A DNA stretch of 64,000 nt from Saccharospirillum sp. MSK14-1 (GTDB lineage: Bacteria; Pseudomonadota; Gammaproteobacteria; Pseudomonadales; Natronospirillaceae). Shown here piece by piece: positions 51,211 to 59,846 of the stretch (its first letter is position 1; every line of letters begins with the position of its first letter). The DNA lies in NCBI RefSeq assembly GCF_003054965.1, contig NZ_MIES01000033.1, forward strand, positions 248,001 to 312,000. Reading direction: 5' to 3'. The translations under genes and the position numbers were made by a program. Under the pieces are notes generated by a model. The model was not told the DNA's origin. It searched no databases and saw only the letters and a list, made by a program, of their open reading frames with translations.

Positions 51211-53754
51211 TCAGCGGCGCGGTAACGACTGGGTGCTGCTGCTTTGCGCGCTGCTGTTGTCGGTGACGGTCAGCGTGACGTCATTGCCTTCCTGACGTTT
51301 GACCAGGCCGACCGGCAACAGGTTCCAGCTGCCGTGGAAACTCAGTTCGCCGATCTGCCAGTGCTGATCGGTCAGGGTGCCATCCGGGTCTTCGCTGTCG
51401 CTGATAAACAAGTACCAGAACAGAATCTTAAACACGCGGAAGCTGGCGACGGGCGGGGCGTTCATGGCCAGATCGACAATCACCGGATCGTGGTCTGATG
51501 AGCGATAGGCGGTCGGCGCATAGAAGCTTTCCACCTGGCCGGGCGATTTGTAGCTGGTGCTGTAATCGAGCGCCAGCGGCTCGTCAGTGTTGATGTGCCA
51601 GTCCTGGGTCTTGAGCGCTTTCTCGGTCAGGCTGCTGCTGGCGAGCGCATGGTCGAGGTTGCCCGCTGCACCATCGTAGACGTAAGAATAGTCGCCGTCT
51701 GATTTCAGCGACGCGTAACCGGCTTCTGCCAATGTCTGGATCGGGTCTTCCATGCTGTAGGCGTTGAGATCGCCCAAGATCAGCACATCGCTGTCGTCTA
51801 CACCGGTCGGGTTGCTGGCCAGCCATTCGGCCATTCCTTCAGCGGCACGGGTGCGGGCTATGTTGTAAGCGCCCTGGCCTTGGTCGCAATCGTTGGCATC
51901 AACGCAGTCGGTATCGCGTTTGGATTTGAGGTGATTGATCACCACAGTGAAGCGATCGCCGCTGGCGGCGTGTTCAAAGCTTTGTGCAATGGCCGGTCGG
52001 TTGAGGCTGTCGTCGAACAACGGCTCGCCGGTTTCATCCTGAGGCGAACTGGCGCTGTTTAGCACGGCGGGCATGTTGACCGGAGAAACCACCGTTGGCC
52101 GGTAGAGAATGCCGACCGCCAACACATCGCTGCCCAGTGGTACGCCGGGAATGACATAGTCGTACTGGGTTTGCTCTGGTTGGGTGGCATTCAGCGCATC
52201 GGTCAGTTGGGCGATGGCGCTGGTGTCGTCGAAGCCGTCGTTTTCCAGTTCAATCAAGCCCAGCACATCGGCATCCATCGCCTCCAGTGCGGCGACCAGC
52301 TTGGCTTGTTGGCGTTCCAGTTCAAACGGCGTTTCTGCACCGCGTTCGGTTGGGAAACCGCCGCCGGTGCCATCGCCATTGAAGTAGTTGAGCACGTTAA
52401 AACTGGCCAGACGCAGATCTGCATCCGGCGTTGCCGTTGGCTCCAGCGTGCGCGCATTGGTGCCTTGGAAGACAGGCGTTGTGGTCGGAATGACTTTGTA
52501 GGCGCCGAACGCGTAGTTCATGACGCCGGTCAGGCTGGCCAGCGTATCGCCAATGCGCAGGCTGTTGTAGGCCGACAACTCGGGTGCGGGGAAGATCACC
52601 GGGTCGGGGTTCTGAGTGGAAATGCCATCTTCGACGATCAACGAGTTCAGCGCGTTGGCTGCTAGTACCGCGTCAGCCGCCGTACCGGGTTTGGCGACTT
52701 CGGTGGGAATATAGCGACGGCCCTCGCCTATCATGAATTCCCCGTAACGGCCTAATAGATAGACTTCGTTAACGGTCAGCATCTGATTGAAGGCGACACT
52801 CATGCCTTCAAAGGCTTCCAGGTCACTGCGATCGTTCAACGGCAGACTGACCGTCGCCGCAGAAGGCAGTGCCTGTTGGGTTGCACAAATCTCAATACCG
52901 GCAACCTGGTTAAGCTGCGTCAGGCCGTAGTATTCATCCACCTGACCGTTAACGACCACCTTGTCACCGACGGCAACGGCCGGGGTATCGGCGTAAACAA
53001 ACAGACCTTCGGACGTGGTCGGATCGCCGTCGGCATCAACGTCTTCTTCCTGCACAAAGAAGCCGTCCATCTGGTTGCTGCCTTGCAACTGAGCGACGAC
53101 GATGGCTTCGATGGCGACCGATTGGCCTAGCAGAGGTGATTCACTGCCACTGCCTTGAATCGCTGAAATGGTGGTCATCGGGTCGCCACATTGCGCCAGC
53201 GTAGGATTACCGCCACCGCCGCCCGCATCACCGTCACCCAGATAGGCGAAGGTGTCCTGCGGGTAGCTGTCCCATTGGATGCTGGGGTCGAACGGGGTGT
53301 CGTACTGAGGATCGCCCTGGGTGATGCCGGCTTTGCGCACCAGCGTGACTTCGCCGCCGAAATAGTCGGCATTGCCCAATTCGCCGATGCGGTCAACCAC
53401 CACCCCGTTTTCTTTCAACAGCAGTACATCGTTGCCATTGAAGAACGTCACCGTGGCGGTGATATCGGCCTGATCGAGAATGGCGCCGGTCGCCTGACTG
53501 TTGGCGATGACATAGAAGCCACCAGGCGCCAGGGTGCCGCTGAGCGTGATTTGGTTTTGTACGCTGATATTGCCGTTGGAATAGAGTTCGATGCTGTACT
53601 GGGACAGATCAACGGCGTTGGATCCGGTGTTATTGAGTTCCAACGCTTTGTTGTTGGACGAGCCTTCAATGTACTCGCTGAATATCAGATCGGCTTGGGC
53701 TGCAGCACTGGCGACCAGTGTCGCCAATGCCACAATCGGCAAAGTGTAGTTCAT
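51211..53754 (-). CDS. ExeM/NucH-family extracellular nuclease
   Basis: 847 residues. Signal peptide (MNYTLPIVALATLVASAAAQA), then a lamin-tail domain (about 22-165: IFSEYIEGSSNNKALELNNTG), an OB-fold-like middle segment (about 205-330), and the endonuclease/exonuclease/phosphatase catalytic domain (about 445-765: ASFNVLNYFNGDG, GLIELEND, VILGDLNAYS, SSDHDPVIVDL). It is followed by a PKD-type end (about 770-847). Role in the family: secreted DNA degradation, used for nutrition or biofilm turnover. In the PKD part a short stretch appears to be read in another frame, see findings. The protein ends without a CTERM signal. Confidence 0.92.
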   Translation of the reverse strand: MNYTLPIVALATLVASAAAQADLIFSEYIEGSSNNKALELNNTGSNAVDLSQYSIELYSNGNISVQNQITLSGTLAPGGFYVIANSQATGAILDQADITATVTFFNGNDVLLLKENGVVVDRIGELGNADYFGGEVTLVRKAGITQGDPQYDTPFDPSIQWDSYPQDTFAYLGDGDAGGGGGNPTLAQCGDPMTTISAIQGSGSESPLLGQSVAIEAIVVAQLQGSNQMDGFFVQEEDVDADGDPTTSEGLFVYADTPAVAVGDKVVVNGQVDEYYGLTQLNQVAGIEICATQQALPSAATVSLPLNDRSDLEAFEGMSVAFNQMLTVNEVYLLGRYGEFMIGEGRRYIPTEVAKPGTAADAVLAANALNSLIVEDGISTQNPDPVIFPAPELSAYNSLRIGDTLASLTGVMNYAFGAYKVIPTTTPVFQGTNARTLEPTATPDADLRLASFNVLNYFNGDGTGGGFPTERGAETPFELERQQAKLVAALEAMDADVLGLIELENDGFDDTSAIAQLTDALNATQPEQTQYDYVIPGVPLGSDVLAVGILYRPTVVSPVNMPAVLNSASSPQDETGEPLFDDSLNRPAIAQSFEHAASGDRFTVVINHLKSKRDTDCVDANDCDQGQGAYNIARTRAAEGMAEWLASNPTGVDDSDVLILGDLNAYSMEDPIQTLAEAGYASLKSDGDYSYVYDGAAGNLDHALASSSLTEKALKTQDWHINTDEPLALDYSTSYKSPGQVESFYAPTAYRSSDHDPVIVDLAMNAPPVASFRVFKILFWYLFISDSEDPDGTLTDQHWQIGELSFHGSWNLLPVGLVKRQEGNDVTLTVTDNSSAQSSSTQSLPRR

Positions 53755-54052
53755 GGAGATCCCTCAGTTTCAGTTCGTTGTTTGGCAGAATCCCTGACTC
53801 TCTCCCACGGCAATTAAATGTTAATCCGGATCGCAGAGTGTCGACGACTGGTTTCCTTGCATTTGAACGATTGGTCAGTTTTTGTGACCACTGTCCACCC
53901 TAACGGTTTTTTGTGACAGGGCAATATCCTTTGAATGTCCGTTTGAGTTTTCCTGGAATTTGACGATCTTCTCAGACCTTTCTGACTTATGGCGCATGCC
54001 TGCCAGAGGCGACTTGCTATGCTGGCAACTCTATCTCACTCAGGAAGTCGTT
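53755..54052. other. 298-bp gap before the YbjQ gene
   Basis: Promoter region of the divergently oriented ExeM-type nuclease and YbjQ genes. No clear box, RNA or ORF was recognised. Confidence 0.5.
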
Positions 54053-54376
54053 ATGTTGAAAACCACCACCAACACCGTTGAAGGCCGCCCCATTGTTGAG
54101 TATTTGGACATCGTGGTCGGTGAAGCCATTCTCGGTGCCAATATCTTCAAGGACGTCTTCGGCGCCATTCGCGACATCGTCGGCGGTCGCTCCGCCGCTT
54201 ACGAACGGGAAATGGGCAAAGCGCGTGAAACCGCCTTTGCAGATATGGAAGAACGCGCGGCTGCCTTGGGTGCCAACGCCATTGTCGGTATCGATATCGA
54301 TTACGAGGTCGTCGGTGAACGCGGCAGTATGATGATGGTCAGTGTCAGTGGGACGGCGGTTCGGCTCAGTGATTGA
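54053..54376 (+). CDS. YbjQ-family protein
   Basis: 107 residues. [37 protein letters not shown] and [20 protein letters not shown] are the YbjQ/UPF0145 signature. It forms pentameric rings in structural studies; the function is unclear. ATG 54053 follows AGGAAG; the longer frame from 53960 lacks family support. Monocistronic. Confidence 0.9.
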   Translation: MLKTTTNTVEGRPIVEYLDIVVGEAILGANIFKDVFGAIRDIVGGRSAAYEREMGKARETAFADMEERAAALGANAIVGIDIDYEVVGERGSMMMVSVSGTAVRLSD

Positions 54377-54536
54377 GGGTCTGGCTGGGTGACCAGCCTT
54401 GTCATCACTGTCATAGCCGCTATGATTCGCGCTCCGTGCGCGCCTGCCGATTCAACCGGTGCTGATCGTTTGTTGTGAACGATTGGCGCCAAACAGTTCC
54501 TGATGCAGTGCGCTAACCGATTCAAATGAGGTAAGC

Positions 54537-56021
54537 ATGCTGTTTTTATCCCGCCGCCAGGACTGGTTCGGCAATCTGCGTGGCGACTTGCTCGCCGGAC
54601 TTGTTGTCGCGCTCGCGCTGATCCCCGAGGCCATTGCCTTTTCCACCATCGCAGGTGTCGACCCGAAAGTCGGCCTGTATGCGTCTTTTTGTATCGCCGT
54701 GATCACTGCCATCACCGGCGGCCGTCCGGGCATGATCTCTGCCGCCACCGGCGCCATGGCGTTGCTGATGGTGACGCTGGTGAAAGATCACGGCCTGCAA
54801 TACCTGCTGGCCGCCACCTTGCTGACCGGGGTTTTGCAAATCATCGCTGGCTATTTGCGGCTGGGGTCGCTGATGCGCTTTGTCTCCCGGTCGGTGGTGA
54901 CTGGTTTTGTGAATGCGCTGGCGATTCTGATCTTTATGGCGCAGTTGCCGGAACTGACCAATGTGACCTGGCATGTCTACGCAGTCACGGCTGCGGGGCT
55001 GGCGATCATTTATGGCTTTCCCTATCTGAATAAAACCATTCCGTCGCCGCTGGTCACCATTCTGGTATTGACCGGCATTGCGGTCTGGATGGGGCTGGAT
55101 ATCCGCACCGTGGGTGATTTGGGTCAGCTGCCGGATTCGCTGCCAATCTTCTTATGGCCTGATGTGCCGCTGAATTTTGAAACCCTGGCGATCATCTTTC
55201 CCTATTCCGCGAGTCTGGCCGTGGTGGGTCTGCTTGAGTCGTTGATGACCGCGACCATTGTCGATGACCTGACCGACACCGGCAGCGATAAGAACCGCGA
55301 GTGCAAATCTCAGGGCCTGGCGAATCTGGGTGCGGGTGTGCTCGGCGGTATGGCCGGTTGCGCCATGATCGGCCAGTCGGTGATTAACGTGAAATCCGGC
55401 GGCCGCGGCCGACTGTCTACGCTGACTGCCGGTGTGGTGTTGTTGCTGATGGTGGTCTTCCTCAAAGATTGGGTATCGATGATTCCGATGGCCGCGCTGG
55501 TGGCGGTGATGATCATGGTGTCGATCGGTACCTTTAACTGGAGTTCGGTGCGCGACCTGAAAAAGCTGCCACTGTCGACCAATCTGGTGATGATCACCAC
55601 GGTGGTGGTCGTGGTCTGGACGCACAACCTGGCGTTTGGCGTGCTCGCCGGCGTATTGTTGGCGAGCTTGTTCTTTGCCAACAAGGTTGGCCATTTCATG
55701 TACATTCGCTCGCAATACAGCGAGGCCGATGACACGCGTCGCTACGAAGTGGTTGGGCAGGTATTCTTTGCGTCGGCGGAAAAATTCACAGCGGCCTTCG
55801 ATTTCAAAGAAGCGGTTGATAAGGTGGTCATCGATCTGCACCGCGCGCATTTTTGGGACATTACCGCCGTTGGTGCATTGGATCAGGCGGTGATTAAGTT
55901 TCGTCGCGAAGGTGCACAGGTCGAGGTTATTGGCCTGAATGAGGCCAGCGAAACCATTGTTGACCGCTTTGGCGTGCACGATAAACCCGATGAAATCGAC
56001 AAGGTATTGGGAGCCCACTGA
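54537..56021 (+). CDS. SulP (SLC26) family anion transporter with STAS domain, third copy
   Basis: 494 residues. The membrane core starts [38 protein letters not shown] domain covers about 405-490 ([26 protein letters not shown]). The motif [26 protein letters not shown] is the BicA/YchM-like variant, so bicarbonate or sulfate is possible. GAGGT precedes the ATG. Its stop overlaps the Usp ATG (TGATG): two-gene operon. Confidence 0.9.
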   Translation: MLFLSRRQDWFGNLRGDLLAGLVVALALIPEAIAFSTIAGVDPKVGLYASFCIAVITAITGGRPGMISAATGAMALLMVTLVKDHGLQYLLAATLLTGVLQIIAGYLRLGSLMRFVSRSVVTGFVNALAILIFMAQLPELTNVTWHVYAVTAAGLAIIYGFPYLNKTIPSPLVTILVLTGIAVWMGLDIRTVGDLGQLPDSLPIFLWPDVPLNFETLAIIFPYSASLAVVGLLESLMTATIVDDLTDTGSDKNRECKSQGLANLGAGVLGGMAGCAMIGQSVINVKSGGRGRLSTLTAGVVLLLMVVFLKDWVSMIPMAALVAVMIMVSIGTFNWSSVRDLKKLPLSTNLVMITTVVVVVWTHNLAFGVLAGVLLASLFFANKVGHFMYIRSQYSEADDTRRYEVVGQVFFASAEKFTAAFDFKEAVDKVVIDLHRAHFWDITAVGALDQAVIKFRREGAQVEVIGLNEASETIVDRFGVHDKPDEIDKVLGAH

Positions 56022-56893
56022 TGGCCAACGACAATAACAAGAATGGCAAAATCTTAACCTGCATCGATGCGTCGCGATTCAGCGCAGCGGTGTGTGATTA
56101 CACCGCCTGGATTCATCGTCGCACTCAGGCGCCGGTTCAACTGCTGCACAATTTAGAGCAGGGACCGGCGGTGGTGCCGAGTGATCTCAGCGGAACCATT
56201 GGTTTGGGCAGTCGCGAAACGCTGATGCAGGAACTGACCGACATCGAAGCCGAGCGCAGCCGCTTGATGCTCGAACAAGGCAAATTAATGCTGAACGCCG
56301 CGAGTGACCGCCTGCAACAGGCGGGCGTCGCGGAACCGCAAATGAAGCAGCGCCATGGCGGTTTGACCGAATCGCTGATCGAACTGGAAGACGACATTCG
56401 TGTGCTGGTGCTGGGCATTCGTGGCGAAGAACGCGGCGATGATGATCGTCATCTGGGCGGTCATCTGGAAAGCATTCTGCGTTCATTGCACAAGCCGGTG
56501 CTGGTGGTGAACAACGACTTCCAGGAACCCAAACGCGTGATGCTGGCTTACGACGGCAGCGATGCTTCCGGCAAGGCGCTGGATATGCTCGCCAACCGTC
56601 CGCTGTTTACCGGCCTGGAAGTGCATCTGGTGACGGTGGGCGAAGACCCCGCCACAGCTCAAGGCTTGCAGCAGGCTGCCACCTTGAAGCTGCGTGAAGC
56701 CGGACTGAACATCACCGCCGTTACCTTGGATGGCAAACCCAGCGAAGAGCTGGTGCGTTACCAAGCCGAGCATGACATCGATCTGACCTTAATGGGCGCG
56801 TTCAGTCATACCAGGTTGCGTGATCTGGTGCTGGGCAGTCTGACGGTGAAGATGTTGTTGCGCGCCAATAAACCGCTTTTGCTGTTGCGTTAA
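56021..56893 (+). CDS. Universal stress protein with two Usp domains
   Basis: 290 residues, tandem Usp folds (about 5-155 and 160-290). The second has a nucleotide-site motif near the end (LMGAFSHTRLRDLVLGSLTVKMLLRANKPLLLL, like GxxGxxxxxxGS-x-V). It overlaps the SulP gene by one base. Usp partners of SulP transporters are common and may gate transport or respond to ATP. Cytoplasmic. Confidence 0.9.
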   Translation: MANDNNKNGKILTCIDASRFSAAVCDYTAWIHRRTQAPVQLLHNLEQGPAVVPSDLSGTIGLGSRETLMQELTDIEAERSRLMLEQGKLMLNAASDRLQQAGVAEPQMKQRHGGLTESLIELEDDIRVLVLGIRGEERGDDDRHLGGHLESILRSLHKPVLVVNNDFQEPKRVMLAYDGSDASGKALDMLANRPLFTGLEVHLVTVGEDPATAQGLQQAATLKLREAGLNITAVTLDGKPSEELVRYQAEHDIDLTLMGAFSHTRLRDLVLGSLTVKMLLRANKPLLLLR

Positions 56894-57243
56894 TCCTCGT
56901 GCGCTGGCGGGTCCGCCCGCCACACCTTAAACAGGTAAAGGTACAGACAGATCACCAGAGCGGTGGCTAAGGCGGTTGCCAGCCAGGACGGTTGTTCAAT
57001 AACGTCCGGGTTTACCGTCAGCCCCAAGCCGCCCAGCGTGATCACTTGCTGTGGCATTAACCAACGCGTACGCGGCCGTGGCTTGAACGACAGTCGCAAG
57101 GTGAAGTGCAACGCCATCGGCAAGGCAGCGATGATCACTCCCCACCAGGGACGCGTTGCCTCGCTGAGCAAGATGGCTAACAGCGCTACCGCCAGCGATA
57201 ATCCGATCAATGCCTGATAGAGCGGCACAAAGCGCTGCCTCAT
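56890..57243 (-). CDS. Small membrane protein of unknown function
   Basis: 117 residues with four hydrophobic stretches (LSLAVALLAILLSEA, WWGVIIAALPMALHF, VITLGGLGLTV, LATALATALVICLYLYLF). ATG overlaps the LOG gene stop by four bases (ATGA), so it is translationally coupled. The end overlaps the Usp gene by four bases on the opposite strand. No domain recognised. Confidence 0.7.
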   Translation of the reverse strand: MRQRFVPLYQALIGLSLAVALLAILLSEATRPWWGVIIAALPMALHFTLRLSFKPRPRTRWLMPQQVITLGGLGLTVNPDVIEQPSWLATALATALVICLYLYLFKVWRADPPAHED

Positions 57244-57779
57244 TGTGCAGCCTCCAGTCGGTTGAGCAGGTCATCCATGTCATCGGCGACGATGAGGCTT
57301 GCGGTCAGATCGGACCAGGCAAATTCGGCGCTGATCATGCGATCGATCATTGCCAGCAGCGGATCGTAATAACCCTTGAGGTTAAACAGCGCGACGGGCT
57401 TTTGGTGATAGCCCAGCATGCGCCAGGTCCACACTTCGAATAATTCTTCCAGGGTGCCGGGGCCACCGGGGAGGGCGATAAAGGCGTCGGACTCGTCAGA
57501 GAGAATGGCTTTGCGCTGGTGCATGGTGTCGACCACATGCAACTGCGTCAGACCTTCGTGGGCGACCTCTTTCGACACCAGCGCTTTGGGAATGGCGCCT
57601 ATGACCTCTCGGCCGCCTGCCAGTACGCTGTCAGCCACGGCGCCCATCAGCCCGACCTTAGCACCGCCATAGACCAGGTCGTGTCCGCGCTGCGCCATCC
57701 GCTCGCCAAGCCGGCGCGCTGCCAGAAGAAAGTCCGGGTCCAAACCGGGTTTGGAGCCGCAAAATACCGTAATATGCAT
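57240..57779 (-). CDS. LOG-family phosphoribohydrolase (TIGR00730 type)
   Basis: 179 residues. VFCGSKPG at the N-terminus, GHDLVYGGAKVGLMGAVAD, and the active-site motif PGGPGTLEELFEVWTWRMLG, all diagnostic. Reaction for the family: cleavage of nucleoside 5'-monophosphates to free base and ribose 5-phosphate (LOG/PpnN type). ATG 57779 with GAGGA at spacing 8 is preferred; the longer frame to 57878 has no support. Divergent from rlmA; operon with the small membrane gene. Confidence 0.9.
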   Translation of the reverse strand: MHITVFCGSKPGLDPDFLLAARRLGERMAQRGHDLVYGGAKVGLMGAVADSVLAGGREVIGAIPKALVSKEVAHEGLTQLHVVDTMHQRKAILSDESDAFIALPGGPGTLEELFEVWTWRMLGYHQKPVALFNLKGYYDPLLAMIDRMISAEFAWSDLTASLIVADDMDDLLNRLEAAQ

Positions 57780-57876
57780 AGCCGATTCCTCAGTGCGCGG
57801 TGGCTTTTTTATCGAGTCGCCATGGTAACGCAAGCCAAGGGCACTGAAGAGAGACGTCATTGAAAAGGGCTGCACC

Positions 57877-58728
57877 ATGCCAATCGAACCCTTTGTTGAA
57901 CTGGCTTGTCCACTGGACGGTGAGCCATTGGATCAGCACGACAAGACCTGGGTCTGCCCACAAGGCCACAGCTACGATCAAGCGCGCCAGGGCTATGTGA
58001 ACCTCTTGCCGGTGCAGCACAAGCGCTCTAAAGACCCGGGTGATTCCAAAGCCATGGTGGCTGCTCGCCAGCGCTTTCTGGCGACGGGTCATTACCAGCC
58101 GGTGGTCGAACTGATCGCTCGGCTGTGCTGCCCGAGCCCACTTCCCGATGCCGATTTCAATATCCTCGATGCTGGCTGCGGCGAAGGCTATTACCTGCGT
58201 CAATTTGCCGAGCTGGCACCGGCATCCATGAAGGTGAGAATGGCCGGACTCGATATTTCCAAAGACGCCGTTTTAGCCGCGGCTAAACAGGACAAGCGTC
58301 AGTCCTGGCTGGTGGGCAGCAACGCTCATCTGCCCGTTCAGAATGCCAGCCTCGATCGGTTGCTGTGCGTCTTCGGATTTCCGGTGGCCAATGAATTTGC
58401 CCGCGTATTGAAACCGGGTGGACGGCTTATTCAGGTTGATCCTGGTCCAGCCCACTTGCGTGAACTGCGCGAAGTCTTGTACGAGCGAGTCGACGCTCAG
58501 ACCGAACCCAAGGCGCCGCAGCTGGATGGGTTTCAATTGATAGAAGAAGATGAAGTCAGTTATTCATTTCGACTCGACAGCGGCAAACAGATACAGGATT
58601 TGCTGGCGATGACCCCTCATGGTCATCGTGCGCCAAAAGACGGTAAGGCGAGGGTGGCCGCTTTAACGGCGCTGGAAGTGACGGCTGAAATTTTTGTGCG
58701 GGTGTACGAACCGATCACTGACGTTTAA
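57877..58728 (+). CDS. rlmA: 23S rRNA (guanine-N1) methyltransferase RlmA
   Basis: 283 residues. N-terminal zinc ribbon from CPLDGEPL and CPQGHSYD, then QGYVNLLP, and a SAM-dependent Rossmann fold (ILDAGCGEGYYLRQ at about 97; GLDISKDAVLAAAK). Family reaction: N1-methylation of G745 (or G748 in the RlmA(II) branch) of 23S rRNA. Divergent from the LOG gene over almost no intergenic distance; it ends in a terminator that belongs to a duplicated aceF fragment. Confidence 0.9.
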   Translation: MPIEPFVELACPLDGEPLDQHDKTWVCPQGHSYDQARQGYVNLLPVQHKRSKDPGDSKAMVAARQRFLATGHYQPVVELIARLCCPSPLPDADFNILDAGCGEGYYLRQFAELAPASMKVRMAGLDISKDAVLAAAKQDKRQSWLVGSNAHLPVQNASLDRLLCVFGFPVANEFARVLKPGGRLIQVDPGPAHLRELREVLYERVDAQTEPKAPQLDGFQLIEEDEVSYSFRLDSGKQIQDLLAMTPHGHRAPKDGKARVAALTALEVTAEIFVRVYEPITDV

Positions 58729-58735
58729 ACGACAT

Positions 58736-58763
58736 AAAAAACCGGCCCTGAAGCCGGTTTTTA
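58736..58763 (+). terminator. Terminator of rlmA (part of the duplicated aceF tail)
   Basis: AAAACCGGC-CCTGAA-GCCGGTTTT with T-tract. It is almost identical to the aceF terminator at 59798-59826. Confidence 0.85.
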
Positions 58764-58902
58764 GTAAGCGATCATTGCACTATCAGAGCACCAGTCGACG
58801 CACGTCCGCCAATACCTGAGTCAGGTAGGTGGTGAACTTGGTCGCGTCGGCACCGTTGACGATCGGCCGTTCGGTGTATCGGCGGCGACACCGATGTTGA
58901 CG
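58736..58902 (-). pseudogene. aceF 3'-end fossil
   Basis: 58736-58860 is about 96% identical to 59800-59924 (aceF terminator and last codons, about 5 differences in 125 bases). It then jumps by an internal deletion of 294 bases: 58861-58902 matches 60219-60261 (aceF codons for DTPNGLIVPV, with one base lost). No start or full domain is left, so it is not functional protein coding. Confidence 0.85.
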
Positions 58903-58937
58903 CAAAAGGTGTTCTTAAGGGGTTTAAGCGTGTAGGG

Positions 58938-58985
58938 AGCCTAACCTGGAACAAAATAACTCAAATTTTATTTCCAGGTTAGGCT
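58938..58985 (-). repeat. 14-bp perfect inverted repeat after the barrel gene (attC-like)
   Basis: AGCCTAACCTGGAA (58938-58951) and TTCCAGGTTAGGCT (58972-58985) flank a 20-base A/T-rich loop and start eight bases after the barrel stop codon. The outer seven bases fit integron attC core patterns RYYYAAC/GTTRRRY, but the unpaired central spacer and L boxes of attC are not present. No T-tract follows, so it is not a classic terminator. Confidence 0.55.
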
Positions 58986-58993
58986 TTCGCTGT

Positions 58994-59611
58994 TCAGAAT
59001 TTTTTTGCAATAGCTAACTCAAACAAGCTTTCTGTCGGCTCAAAATTCAAGCTATAGCCTGTTCCCGGTCTAGAGTAGTAGGTTTCTTCAGAGTAAAAAG
59101 TTCGACTCCATCCCATTTGAACTTGGAAACTGTCGTTTAGCGGCAGTCGGTAATCTAGGCCAAACTTATAACCAGTATGGGGACCATCATAAGATTCGCT
59201 GCTATTTTCGGCAGACAACTCATACAAGGTTTGTTGTAAACCAAAACGACCGAATAATGCGCCTTCTCCTAGTTGTCTTCCCAGTAAGACAGAAACCCCT
59301 AAACCTGTTTTCTGGTCGATGCTGGCTTTGGTGCCGTCAATATCTGCATCGCCACTTGCCCTAGAGCCAAGTAAACTCAATTCGAACGCAGTAAATACAG
59401 TGTCGTTAATATCATATTGGTAACCACCAAAAACCGAAAATGCCGGGCCAGAGATTCCTACATCTTCAGTAATGTCATCATTGCCAGTCTCTTTCACCGT
59501 CGAAGCATGTTGTGTGTCTGAAAAAGCGAGGCTAGTTCCGATGTAAAACCCTCCAGCGGTAGCTGCAGAGGTGCTAGAAACCAAGATAATTGTAATTAGA
59601 AATTTTTTCAC
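58994..59611 (-). CDS. Small outer-membrane beta-barrel protein
   Basis: 205 residues from the GTG at 59611, which has AAGGA at spacing 8. Signal peptide VKKFLITIILVSSTSAATA, then GGFYIGTSLAFSD, followed by about eight amphipathic strands and a C-terminal Phe (LAIAKKF), the barrel-assembly signal. The layout suits OmpW/OmpA-type eight-strand barrels. Base composition is clearly AT-richer than the neighbours. It is bracketed by two copies of the aceF 3' end, suggesting recent acquisition. Function unknown. Confidence 0.8.
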   Translation of the reverse strand: MKKFLITIILVSSTSAATAGGFYIGTSLAFSDTQHASTVKETGNDDITEDVGISGPAFSVFGGYQYDINDTVFTAFELSLLGSRASGDADIDGTKASIDQKTGLGVSVLLGRQLGEGALFGRFGLQQTLYELSAENSSESYDGPHTGYKFGLDYRLPLNDSFQVQMGWSRTFYSEETYYSRPGTGYSLNFEPTESLFELAIAKKF

Positions 59612-59797
59612 CCGATAATCCTTGTGTATGAAAATCACTGAAAATTCGTTGTGTTTTTTGAGGCCATCTGCGGTTCGAATGGTATTTCGATTTAAAGTTA
59701 ATTCAAAAAAAAGATCAAATTAGTAACCACTTATATGACGCAATTATTATGGCGTTTTGTGGCTCGAAGACTTTGTGAACGTGCTATTTTTGAACGA

Positions 59798-59826
59798 TAA
59801 AAAAACCGGCCCTGAGGCCGGTTTTT
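59798..59826 (-). terminator. Rho-independent terminator of aceEF
   Basis: AAAAACCGGCC-CTGA-GGCCGGTTTTT (11 bp), followed on the minus strand by further T. It begins about 20 bases after the aceF stop. Confidence 0.92.
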
Positions 59827-59846
59827 AGTAAGCGATCATCGCGCTA

